Positions 1-6,033 are shown, numbered from the stretch's first letter. The stretch is DNA of 33,729 bases from JAMWCX01 sp964352425 (GCA_964352425.1 CAYGRZ010000012.1:1-33729), one strand, 5' to 3'. Notes: generated by a model not told the origin, from the letters alone. Translations and numbers: made by a program.

Positions 1-98
1 GCCTGCGAGCCGGAATAATCGAATTCGCACGCCTGGCCTATCACTATCGGGCCGGCGCCGATTATCATGATCTTCTTAATGTCATTTCTCTTTGGCAT
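1..98 (-). CDS. carB: Carbamoyl-phosphate synthase large subunit, N-terminal fragment cut by the window edge
   Basis: Only the first 32 or so codons are in the window. They read MPKRNDIKKIMIIGAGPIVI followed by GQACEFDYSGSQ, the highly conserved N-terminus of CarB, which makes carbamoyl phosphate from bicarbonate, ATP and the ammonia released by CarA. The motif IIGAGPIVIGQACEFDYSG starts the first ATP-grasp half. The ATG at 98-96 lies 14 bases inside the end of carA (carA stop at 84-82), so the two genes overlap by 17 bases and are probably translationally coupled in one carAB transcript. The rest of the gene lies beyond position 1. Confidence 0.95.
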   Translation of the reverse strand, partial: MPKRNDIKKIMIIGAGPIVIGQACEFDYSGSQ

Positions 99-1176
99 AG
101 TAATGCTTCTTCATGAGTTCAACGAACGTGCCGAACAAATACTCCGCGTCCTTCGGCCCGGGGCATGCCTCAGGATGGAACTGGACGGAAAAGACGGGCA
201 GTTTTCTGTGTTTCATCCCTTCGAGCGTCTGGTCGTTCAGATTGATATGGGTGATCTCGACCTCCTTCTTGTTCAGGGTGTCGATATCGACGCAGAAGCC
301 GTGGTTCTGGACGGTGATGGCGACCTTGCCGGTTTTGAGGTCCTTGACAGGCTGGTTGCCGCCGTGATGGCCGAACTTTAATTTAAAGGTCCTGCCGCCG
401 AACGCCTGCCCGAGCATCTGGTGGCCCAGGCATATGCCGAATATCGGAAGAGCGCCTATAAGGTCCTGCACGGTCTTTACGATGTACGGCAGCGCGGCTG
501 GGTCTCCGGGGCCGTTCGAAAGCATGACGCCGTGCGGTTTTACGGCCAGGATCTCTGCTGCGGTGGCCCTGGCCGGCATGACGGTGACCTTGCAGTCGCG
601 CCGCGCGAGCTCACGCATGATATTGTATTTTGCGCCGCAGTCGAGCACGACGACCTTCAGGCGGCCCTTGTCGTTCCATTCATATGTCTTCTGGCACGCC
701 ACGTCCTTCACAAGGTCCCTGCCGATGAGTCCGGGCGACGCTGCCGCCTTCCTGATGAGGCTCGCCTCGTCCGGGTCAACGGTCGAGAGCACCGCCTTCA
801 TGGCGCCGGCCTGGCGGATATGGAGCGTGAGGCTGCGTGTATCGATGCCTTCGATGCCGACTATCTTGTGTTCGGCGAGGTAATCGCCCAGCGACTGGGT
901 GCTGCGCCAGTTGGACGCGATCTTCGAGTATTCCTTCACGACGAAACCTTCGACGAAGGGCTTCCGGGACTCCACATCATCCTTGTTGACGCCGTAGTTG
1001 CCGATGAGCGGGTACGTCATCGTGACGATCTGCCCCTTATAGGAAGGGTCGGTGATGATCTCCTGGTAGCCGGCCATACTGGTATTGAAGACTACTTCGC
1101 CGTACCGCTCACCCTCTGCGCCGAAAGAGCTGCCTTTAAATATCCGCCCGTCTTCTAAGGCCAGTACAGCGTTCAT
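82..1176 (-). CDS. carA: Carbamoyl-phosphate synthase small (glutaminase) subunit
   Basis: CarA hydrolyses glutamine and channels ammonia to CarB for pyrimidine and arginine synthesis. The protein has the CarA N-terminal domain (ALEDGRIFKGSSFG, FNTSMAGYQEIITDPSY) and a C-terminal class I glutamine amidotransferase domain with the nucleophile motif GICLGHQMLGQAFGG and the His-Glu motif FHPEACPGP. I place the start at the ATG at 1176: the product then begins MNAVLALEDGRIF as in the family and has an AAGGA ribosome site about 5 bases upstream. In-frame starts at 1191 and 1215 would add 5 or 13 non-conserved residues. Length is 364 aa, normal for the family. carB follows with an overlap. The promoter (1270-1297) and a leader hairpin (1197-1231) lie just upstream. 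Confidence 0.95.
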   Translation of the reverse strand: MNAVLALEDGRIFKGSSFGAEGERYGEVVFNTSMAGYQEIITDPSYKGQIVTMTYPLIGNYGVNKDDVESRKPFVEGFVVKEYSKIASNWRSTQSLGDYLAEHKIVGIEGIDTRSLTLHIRQAGAMKAVLSTVDPDEASLIRKAAASPGLIGRDLVKDVACQKTYEWNDKGRLKVVVLDCGAKYNIMRELARRDCKVTVMPARATAAEILAVKPHGVMLSNGPGDPAALPYIVKTVQDLIGALPIFGICLGHQMLGQAFGGRTFKLKFGHHGGNQPVKDLKTGKVAITVQNHGFCVDIDTLNKKEVEITHINLNDQTLEGMKHRKLPVFSVQFHPEACPGPKDAEYLFGTFVELMKKHYYAKEK

Positions 1177-1196
1177 TGTGTCCTTATACATAATGA

Positions 1197-1231
1197 GCGT
1201 TTTGACCGCCGACACTCCGGCATCAAAACGC
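1197..1231 (-). promoter_or_regulatory. Leader hairpin of carAB, related to the pyrG leader hairpin
   Basis: Seen: arms GCGTTTTGA and TCAAAACGC (1231-1223 and 1205-1197) are perfect complements; the 17-base loop contains a nested GCCG/CGGC stem. The 5' arm and its upstream flank (AACAAGGGCGTTTTGATGCC on the minus strand) match the pyrG leader (AACAAAGGCGTTTTGAGGCC) with two changes in 20. A smaller stem, GGTAG/CTACC, precedes it, as a GTAGC/GCTAC stem does in pyrG. No U-run follows; the hairpin ends about 11 bases before the AAGGA site, so any control might act on translation. Inferred regulatory element; no known riboswitch or PyrR site was recognised. Confidence 0.6.
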
Positions 1232-1269
1232 CCTTGTTTTTTGGTAGTCCGCTTTGACCTACCGCCGTG

Positions 1270-1297
1270 ATTATATCACATTACTGCGAGATGTCAA
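1270..1297 (-). promoter_or_regulatory. Promoter of carAB
   Basis: Minus strand: -35 TTGACA (1297-1292), 16-base spacer, -10 TATAAT (1275-1270), with TGA just before the -10, i.e. an extended -10. Both hexamers are perfect sigma-70 consensus. Transcription would start near 1263, giving a leader of about 87 bases before the carA ATG at 1176. It lies 5 bases beyond the 1303 end of the previous reading frame. Confidence 0.85.
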
Positions 1298-1302
1298 CCC
1301 TG

Positions 1303-2187
1303 TTAGTTATCCTTATTTATAAGGTTCACAACCATAGTAAGGATGACATCCCGGTCAGGCGGGTTACTTTCTGCGATTAAAAGAGTCAGCGCGACAAGAG
1401 CGTTATCGGCAATTCGCTTGGTGCCGTCTTCTCTATACAGCAGCGCATTGCCCTCCAGAAACCAAAGAAAGATAGAGGCCGCGATCCGTTTATTGCCGTC
1501 TACAAAAGAATGATTCTTTATTACAAAATACAGAAGGTTCGCCGCCTTTTCTTCTACGCTGGGATACAGGTCCTTGCTGTCAAAGGTCTGATAGATAGCC
1601 GTTATCGAACTCTTGAATGACCGATCTTTTTCTATTCCGAACAGACCTGAGCCGCCAAACCTATTTTTCAATTGATGGATTGCTTTTATGGCATCATCGT
1701 ACGAGAGCCTGAATCTCTCTTCTTTCGAGATACGGGATATCTTGAGCTTTTTATTGTCGTAATCATCCAATAGGCCGAGCGCATAGCTGTAGTCGCTTAT
1801 CACATCCAAAAGCCCGAGGGCTTCTTTGTGCTCAAGCTCCTTGCGGGTTTTAACGTCCTGCATGAGCTTTATTGCTCTCTGCAGAGATTCAAGTTTGCGC
1901 TTTTGCCCCTGAAGGCGTTGTTCGTTCAGGGTATAACCGTCGACCAAATGCCTTTTTAGAACATCAGTGGCCCAGATGCGGAATTGTGTAGCGCGGCGCG
2001 AATTGACCCTGTATCCCACAGAAATAACAGCATCAAGACTATAAAATTTAGTAGTATAGGTCTTCCCGTCTTTGGCAGTATGTTCCAAAATGGAACATAC
2101 TGAATTTTCCTGCAACTCTTTATAATTAAATATGTTACGTAAATGCTTGGTTATAGCAGGCCTTTTGGTTCCAATTTTTAGTAGTGT
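1303..2187 (-). pseudogene. RhuM-family protein fused to a Fic/Doc domain, 5'-truncated
   Basis: The N-terminal part reads TKRPAITKHLRNIF, SVCSILEHTAKDGKTYTTKF and DAVISVGYRVNSRRATQFR, the hallmark of RhuM (virulence-associated) proteins. The C-terminal half is a Doc-like Fic domain with HSFVDGNKR (canonical HxFx[D/E]GNxR). Fic enzymes transfer AMP or phosphate to target proteins. The open frame runs back to 2187, where an in-frame TAG stops it, so roughly the first 30 codons expected for the family are missing. No ATG exists before the conserved region; a TTG at 2115 is the only nearby start and lacks a spaced ribosome site. I therefore call it a decayed gene, although a shortened protein cannot be excluded. 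A perfect palindrome lies inside the coding sequence at 2076-2102. Confidence 0.8.
2076..2102. repeat. Perfect palindrome inside the RhuM coding sequence
   Basis: Arms CAGTATGTTCCA (2076-2087) and TGGAACATACTG (2091-2102) are exact reverse complements around AAA. The palindrome encodes the SVCSILEH stretch of the RhuM domain. A 12-bp perfect dyad in a coding region is unlikely by chance and looks like a protein-binding site, for example for autoregulation by the DNA-binding N-terminal part. The function is inferred. Confidence 0.7.
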
Positions 2188-2311
2188 CTATAAATCATCC
2201 CTCTACCATATAAGATGTAAAAGGGGCCGAAATTAATGCAGATTATATTAAAAGAGTTTACGGAATGGGCACAACGTGTTTGAAATTAATAGGTTGGAGT
2301 TTGAAAGGGTG

Positions 2312-2551
2312 TTAGTTGTGCGAATGTTTAGGGGTGGGGCCACTACGCAGGATATTCTTCGCCGTCCAGATCGCGTGATCGCTTATGCCAAATCCCAGCA
2401 CGCAAATGAATATTTCTATAATAGTGTTATCCGCCCCTACAAAAGCATTAATAAGAACTCCGTTTGTGGCCATAAGCATTGAGGAAACCTGCCATAATAA
2501 ATTATCAAAATGGCAATACATATGGACATCCTGTTTTTTTTCGTCACACAT
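2312..2551 (-). CDS. Small membrane protein of unknown function
   Basis: Encodes 79 aa starting MCDEKKQDVHMYCHFDNLLW. The ATG at 2551 has a strong GGGAGGG site five to six bases upstream, which decides the start. A hydrophobic stretch, roughly residues 20-53 (VSSMLMATNGVLINAFVGAD, then IIEIFICVLGFGI), would form one or two membrane segments. The form FDNLLWQVSSMLMATNGVL resembles small integral membrane proteins found near defence or mobile genes, but I recognise no family. The C-terminus (ILRSGPTPKHSHN) looks unlike the rest and may result from a frameshift. Its neighbours are gene remnants. Confidence 0.5.
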   Translation of the reverse strand: MCDEKKQDVHMYCHFDNLLWQVSSMLMATNGVLINAFVGADNTIIEIFICVLGFGISDHAIWTAKNILRSGPTPKHSHN

Positions 2552-2609
2552 TTCATCCCTCCCAGTTAATTGGCAACAACAAAAAAACAACCCCCTTAAG
2601 AATAAAAAT

Positions 2610-2726
2610 GGGGACGGTTCTAATTATTCTTTTTTGACCTTCCCATCTCACGCCTTATGTTGCCCACGCCAAATATTTCCTCGATTCGCTTTATAAAACC
2701 CGCATATATTAAATAGAACCGTCCCC
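2610..2726 (-). mobile_element. Mini-element derived from a RAYT (REP-associated tyrosine transposase) locus
   Basis: Ends are GGGGACGGTTCTA (2610-2622) and its exact reverse complement (2714-2726). On the minus strand the interior reads GFIKRIEEIFGVGNIRREMG then RSKKNN and stops at 2620, inside the end repeat. The form (a short helix, a basic tail, a stop overlapping GGGGACGGTTCT) is what I expect for the C-terminus of IS200-like Y1 RAYT transposases. It is probably a deletion derivative or MITE-like remnant. The catalytic part is absent. Assignment rests on the tail and the palindromic ends. Confidence 0.55.
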
Positions 2727-2775
2727 TTTATTTTTTCCCCTTTATTGTGCTCTCAGCTTTAGTGCTTGCCGAAAG

Positions 2776-2883
2776 TCAGGGTTGCTTGTGTGTTTGTTCT
2801 TGTTTTTTCTTATTTGCTTCGTTTTTTGCTATATTTACTTGTTTGCTGTGCTTATCCTTATCTTTCTTGCCTTTATCACCCAT
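2776..2883 (-). CDS. Very small lysine-rich protein
   Basis: This 35-aa frame begins MGDKGKKDKDKHSKQVNIAK and ends QEQTHKQP. Its ATG (2883) follows a strong AAAGGAGGGTCAA ribosome site. More than a third of the residues are Lys, and there is no hydrophobic segment, so it should be a soluble, highly basic, probably disordered peptide. I recall short MGDK-type lysine-rich proteins in other bacterial genomes, but no function is known to me. It lies about 40 bases downstream of the membrane protein at 2924-3343 and may share its transcript. Confidence 0.6.
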   Translation of the reverse strand: MGDKGKKDKDKHSKQVNIAKNEANKKKQEQTHKQP

Positions 2884-2923
2884 TTGACCCTCCTTTGTTG
2901 ATAAGTTTTCTGAAAGCTCAAGG

Positions 2924-3343
2924 CTATTTAAACTGCTCTGTTACTTTGGGACGGGTGAAAAAATATATCATAAACCCCCACTCTGCAATATATATTATTT
3001 CAAGCGGGAGGGGCGTAATTGATTCGTCTGACGAAAAGCTGAATATATATAGAAAAGAAAATATAAATGCTATCCCGATTCTCACAGCAGCAAATATCAG
3101 TAAGAATATCCACATCGCCCTGCTTCTTTTAAACATTCCAATCGTAAGAGCCAGATAGAAGATGCTTAAAAGTAGCAACCAAAAAGGTCGACCCTCAGTT
3201 ATTAAGAAAAGATATGCGGTTGGAAGAAACGCCATCAAAAAATATACACCAACAAGATAAACGCCTATCAGTATACTCTTTTTCCCCATTGATGTAATAA
3301 GTGCGGCTAATATGAGTGGCAACATATAGGCAAATTCTAACAT
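2924..3343 (-). CDS. Integral membrane protein of unknown function
   Basis: Encodes 139 aa with about four hydrophobic helices: roughly residues 3-18 (EFAYMLPLILAALITS), 24-48 (ILIGVYLVGVYFLMAF and onward), 55-70 (FWLLLLSIFYLALTIG) and 77-102 (MWIFLLIFAAVRIGIAFIFS), then a final FMIYFF near the C-terminus. A GGGGTG site precedes the ATG at 3343 by four bases. The gene starts 11 bases after the stop of a truncated XRE-type regulator (3355-3453), an arrangement typical of a regulator followed by a small membrane partner. I do not recognise the family. Confidence 0.65.
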   Translation of the reverse strand: MLEFAYMLPLILAALITSMGKKSILIGVYLVGVYFLMAFLPTAYLFLITEGRPFWLLLLSIFYLALTIGMFKRSRAMWIFLLIFAAVRIGIAFIFSFLYIFSFSSDESITPLPLEIIYIAEWGFMIYFFTRPKVTEQFK

Positions 3344-3354
3344 CTCGCACCCCG

Positions 3355-3453
3355 CTATTTAATCAACTCTTCAGGCGTGATCTCTAACGCTTCAGCAATA
3401 CGCTCTAACTTGTCTAATCTCGGGTAGTGTGTGCCAGCCTCGTAGTTACTAAA
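3355..3453 (-). pseudogene. C-terminal tail of an XRE-type helix-turn-helix regulator
   Basis: Minus-strand frame reads FSNYEAGTHYPRLDKLERIA then EALEITPEELIK and stops at 3355. This is the end of a Cro/C1-type HTH domain (recognition region SNYEAG, then LDKLERIAEALEI..EEL). An in-frame TAA (3456-3454) sits directly before it, at the junction with the repeat TAGGTGTCTGTCCC, and the rest of the domain is absent. The regulator therefore appears cut by insertion or deletion at the repeat. It immediately precedes the membrane protein ending at 2924. Confidence 0.65.
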
Positions 3454-3537
3454 TTAATAGGTGTCTGTCCCTATTTTCCCGAATATGTGCAATTACAATT
3501 CGCCGTGTTCTTCCTGAGATTACTGCACTCTGTCATA

Positions 3538-3969
3538 TCATTCCCCGGTTATCTGGACAACTATTTCACGACTACGCGGCCGGTTGTCGAACTCGGCCAG
3601 GACCACCTGCTGCCACGTACCGAGCACCAGTTCGCCGCCTTCGAACGGTATCACCAGCGAAGGACCAAAGAGAGCGGCCCTCAAGTGGCTGAATCCATTC
3701 GCGTCGCCCCAGGTCTCATCATGATTATAATGCTTATCTGACGGCACGATCCTCTCACATAGATCCTGCATATCCTTGATCATGCCGGGTTCATATTCGA
3801 AGGTTGTTATAGCCGCGGTCGATCCCACAACAAAGACGGTAACGCTCCCTTCTTTAAGGCCGGACTTGCCCAGGGCATTCGTTATCCCGCCCGTTATATT
3901 CACCAGATCGCCTGCCCCGCTTGTCTTGACTTGTATTTTTTTATTTACTATCTTCATATTGGGTTTCAT
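3538..3969 (-). CDS. yjbQ: YjbQ/UPF0047 family protein (secondary thiamine-phosphate synthase type)
   Basis: The protein shows the UPF0047 pattern: TSGAGDLVNITGGITNAL near the N-terminus, VFVVGSTAAITTFEYEPG, then the metal-site region HYNHDETWGDANGFSHLRAA (His and Asp/Asn ligands), GPSLVIPFEGGELVLGTWQQ and the terminal RPRSREIVVQITGE. Some members show low thiamine-phosphate synthase activity when overproduced; the true role is unknown. Start choice: ATG at 3972 or 3969 (tandem ATGs after AAAGGT); I use 3969, giving 143 aa, slightly above the usual size of about 135-140. An ATG at 3957 is also possible. The gene stands alone between repeat sequences at both ends. Confidence 0.85.
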   Translation of the reverse strand: MKPNMKIVNKKIQVKTSGAGDLVNITGGITNALGKSGLKEGSVTVFVVGSTAAITTFEYEPGMIKDMQDLCERIVPSDKHYNHDETWGDANGFSHLRAALFGPSLVIPFEGGELVLGTWQQVVLAEFDNRPRSREIVVQITGE

Positions 3970-3986
3970 CATACCTTTATAAAACA

Positions 3987-4027
3987 GGGACACATCCTAT
4001 TTTACCACCAATAAACGGGATGTACCC
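3987..4027. repeat. Imperfect inverted repeat upstream of yjbQ
   Basis: GGGACACATCC (3987-3997) faces GGATGTACCCC (4017-4027) with two mismatches. It resembles the GGGACA/TGTCCC type ends also seen at 3460-3475 and 5766-5795 and is probably a relic of the same class of palindromic repeat. It lies in the yjbQ 5' region. Confidence 0.4.
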
Positions 4028-4045
4028 CTTATAATATTCTTAATA

Positions 4046-4087
4046 TTCTAACCAGGTTAGAATGAGGGCTTTTTAACCTGGTTAGAA
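4046..4087. repeat. Perfect 13-bp inverted repeat downstream of the DUF6515 gene
   Basis: TTCTAACCAGGTT (4046-4058) and AACCTGGTTAGAA (4075-4087) are exact complements with a 16-base loop. It begins 12 bases after the DUF6515 stop. Neither strand shows a long T-run after the stem, so it is at best a weak terminator; it may be a repeat. The first arm also contains its own short dyad, TTCTAACC-A-GGTTAGAA. Confidence 0.5.
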
Positions 4088-4098
4088 AAGTAGAAAAG

Positions 4099-4590
4099 TT
4101 ACTTGCCCTCATTTCCGGCTTTCGACTCCGGCTCTTTTACGATCTGGTATCCTTGAGGCGTAGCTAGGTAAGTAACGTCATCGCAGCTATAATATACCTT
4201 ATCTCCGATAGTAAGCGGTTCGCATCCCTGAGGCATAGTTGGGACAACTGCCCCGAGGGGTGGCTCAACGATCACATATTCCTTATCTCTCTTTGTATAA
4301 TATGCGCCGTCCCAATAATAATAATCCACCCCGCCATGCCTAAAATAGCTGTGGCCCTCCGGTAACCTATAATATTTTGTGCCATGATGATAATAATTGC
4401 CCCCATGATGGTGTCATTCATGGTGTCCGTCATGATGCCATCCGTGTCTTTCACCATGATGCCCTCCGTGGCTTTCATGACCCCCGCCATGCCCTCCCCC
4501 TTTGGCATACGACAGCCTCGATGGCCCTAAAACCGTCAGGACCAAGAAAGCAATGAGCGACATCTCTATGATCATTCTTTTTCGCGTCAT
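4099..4590 (-). pseudogene. His-rich exported DUF6515-type protein, interrupted by an in-frame TGA
   Basis: From the ATG at 4590 (GGAGG site upstream) the frame encodes MTRKRMIIEMSLIAFLVLTV..SYA, a typical signal peptide, then a Gly/His-rich stretch (GGHHGERHGWHHDGHHE). A TGA at 4416-4414 stops it after 58 codons. The same frame continues without shift into HHHGGNYYHHGTKYYRLPEG, then DYYYWDGAYYTKRDKEYVIV, EPPLGAVVPTMPQGCEPLTI and a conserved-looking C-terminus, ending at 4099. The C-terminal part matches the DUF6515 pattern of small secreted Tyr-rich proteins. A single nonsense change, not a frameshift, breaks it. Sequencing error is possible. TGA is used as an ordinary stop elsewhere here (carA, arsE). 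Confidence 0.7.
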
Positions 4591-4663
4591 TGTCTGCCTC
4601 CATTCTTTCTAAATTTAATTCTTTGGGGCCTGTCCCTTTGGGGAACGTCCCCATACTCCCTCT

Positions 4664-5068
4664 TTATTCGGCAACCAATTTCACCTTCACCTTATTAGGG
4701 ACGAGCGTGTATCCTGCGCCGCTTACGCTATCTATCCCCGTCCCCATTATTCCTCCAGCGATAAAATTGCCGGCACTTGAATCGGTGACCGACCTCTTGA
4801 CCGTGACATACGTTGTTTTGTATTCTTTTTTAGAAATCTCCAAAACATGCATCCTGTCGCTCTCTAATGCGAGAACGCACGGCGTAACACCTCTATGGCC
4901 GGAGTTCGTCATGACAGCCGCGCCTTGAGGATCTGAATCTACAGATATATCTTCGACCGTCTTCGCGCCTCTGGTTATTGTGGCACAACCGAAGAGAGAT
5001 GACATGCACAAAACCAACGCAACCGACACAACCGTCCTTACGGCCCCTTCAATAGATCTGTTATACAT
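4664..5068 (-). CDS. Putative lipoprotein with a PEGA-like domain
   Basis: The product begins MYNRSIEGAVRTVVSVALVL followed by CMSSLFGC, a signal peptide ending in a lipobox (SLFGC), so it should be lipid-anchored. The mature part, VEDISVDSDPQGAAVMTNSG then HRGVTPCVLALESDRMHVLE, has the form of PEGA domains (DPxGAxV..G..GxTP), often found in envelope proteins that bind surface layers or act as scaffolds. Length is 134 aa. I chose the ATG at 5068 with AGGGTGA upstream; a TTG at 5098 would add ten residues and overlap the previous gene. It lies 13 bases after the stop of the 5082-5672 gene and is probably co-transcribed. Confidence 0.75.
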   Translation of the reverse strand: MYNRSIEGAVRTVVSVALVLCMSSLFGCATITRGAKTVEDISVDSDPQGAAVMTNSGHRGVTPCVLALESDRMHVLEISKKEYKTTYVTVKRSVTDSSAGNFIAGGIMGTGIDSVSGAGYTLVPNKVKVKLVAE

Positions 5069-5081
5069 ATATTTCACCCTG

Positions 5082-5672
5082 CTATCGTTGGCTGGCAACC
5101 GCAGACTTTATGTCGGCCAGGCTTTGTTTTATCGCGTCTTTCAAGCTCGTATTTAAGGAGTTTGAAACGCCTTTACTGATGTCCATCTGCACCAGTTGTA
5201 CAGTTTTGTTACTTCCTGTATACATCTTTTCAAACAGGGTCTTTCCGTTGCTTATCAGCGTGATCGAAATAGTCGCGCCAGAATCATATTGCATGTGAAG
5301 CGAGGAATAAAGGCTCAGGACCTTCCCTCGTAAGCGCAAGAGGCAGGAAGGATTGTCAGAAATAGCGTACCCTGCGTTCGTTAATTCTTTTTTGAATGCA
5401 TCGGCCGCCCAGTCCTCTATGCCGTCGGGTTCTTTGACATCTCCCGTTTTAAAAAATGCATTGCAAACTTCGCCGATGACGCCACTTCCTTTTTCATTTC
5501 TTGCGTCTTGAAAAGTTTCGACGTAAATCGCTATATTGTTTGATGCTGACCTTGGCGAAGACGTGTTGTATGCCAATTTTGGTTTCGCGTAAAAAATAAA
5601 ACCTACCATAAAAAATGATAGAATGATCACAAGAATAACATAGTGAGGCCTAAAGCTATCTGCTCTTCTCAT
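5082..5672 (-). CDS. Membrane-anchored periplasmic protein, YajG-like
   Basis: From the ATG at 5672 (AAAGGACG upstream) the 196-aa product has one N-terminal membrane segment (HYVILVIILSFFMVGFIFYA, about residues 9-28) and a soluble domain outside. The pattern IYVETFQDARNEKGSGVIGE, then WAADAFKKELTNAGYAI, SLYSSLHMQYDSGATISITL and LKDAIKQSLADI resembles YajG and related lipoprotein-like domains that occur in envelope assembly systems; the family call is tentative and no enzyme residues are evident. The frame remains open to 5813, but those extra 47 codons are read from a palindromic repeat (5750-5813) and should be ignored. It forms a likely two-gene unit with the lipoprotein at 4664. Confidence 0.65.
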   Translation of the reverse strand: MRRADSFRPHYVILVIILSFFMVGFIFYAKPKLAYNTSSPRSASNNIAIYVETFQDARNEKGSGVIGEVCNAFFKTGDVKEPDGIEDWAADAFKKELTNAGYAISDNPSCLLRLRGKVLSLYSSLHMQYDSGATISITLISNGKTLFEKMYTGSNKTVQLVQMDISKGVSNSLNTSLKDAIKQSLADIKSAVASQR

Positions 5673-5749
5673 TTTTCGTCCTTTCTTTTTTGTAATCGAT
5701 TCTTTTTGTCTTGCGTCTTGTCTTACGTCCTGGGGACGGTTCTGTGTAT

Positions 5750-5813
5750 ATGGGGCCATCCTACATGGGGACAGCCTAGGATCTTGGGGTGTCCCTTTCT
5801 GGGATGGCCCCAT
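5750..5813. repeat. 64-bp palindromic repeat
   Basis: ATGGGGCCATCC (5750-5761) and GGATGGCCCCAT (5802-5813) are perfect complements. Inside, GGGACA (5768-5773) faces TGTCCC (5790-5795), so the whole segment can fold into one long, interrupted hairpin. A half copy of the GGGGACGGTTCT repeat lies directly to its left at 5732-5743. It is typical of REP-like mobile palindromes. No coding function. Confidence 0.6.
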
Positions 5814-5883
5814 AATATATTATATCCCAGAAGCGTCCCCGTTACAATCCCGGACCCGTCCCTACAGATGATCTTAAATTAAT

Positions 5884-5923
5884 GGGGACGGTTCTAATTA
5901 TATGAAAAAATAGAACCATCCCC
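5884..5923. repeat. GGGGACGGTTCT palindrome, minimal copy
   Basis: GGGGACGGTTCTA (5884-5896) faces TAGAACCATCCCC (5911-5923) with one mismatch; flanking AAT/ATT extends the stem. These are the same ends that bound the element at 2610-2726, here separated by 14 bases only. The segment 5814-6033 around it otherwise holds no gene that I can see, apart from a 17-base dyad AACTTGAA-A-TTCAAGTT at 6004-6020. Confidence 0.6.
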
Positions 5924-6033
5924 ATTTTCCATTGTCGCATTGGGAATTATTTTAAAACATTTTGCAATAATTTCAGAGAGAATTGCATCTTATATGGTAG
6001 GAGAACTTGAAATTCAAGTTTGGCATATCACGT

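Noticed and set aside
82..1158. Long plus-strand frames opposite carA and similarly opposite pyrG, gdhA, atpD, atpA and the hydrogenase genes.
   Set aside because: They are antisense shadows of GC-rich conserved genes without ribosome sites or recognisable domains.
1242..1262. GGTAG/CTACC stem in the carA leader as a PyrR binding loop.
   Set aside because: The conserved PyrR loop sequence was not found; it is mentioned only as part of the shared leader architecture.
4046..4087. Inverted repeat after the DUF6515 gene as an intrinsic terminator.
   Set aside because: Perfect stem, but no T-run on either side; kept as a repeat only.
4414..4416. In-frame TGA as selenocysteine or as a recoded sense codon.
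   Set aside because: TGA ends other genes normally (carA, arsE-like, atpA), the protein is not a known selenoprotein, and I saw no clear SECIS-like stem directly after it.
5707..5730. Tandem 12-mer TTGTCTTGCGTC/TTGTCTTACGTC before the YajG-like gene.
   Set aside because: Two imperfect copies only; could be slippage and gives no basis for a function.
2203..6000. The 15-mer CATCTTATATGGTAG occurs upstream of both the RhuM remnant (2217-2203, minus) and the ORF6N stub (5986-6000, plus).
   Set aside because: A 15-base match on either strand is expected about once by chance in a window this size, and the flanks differ.
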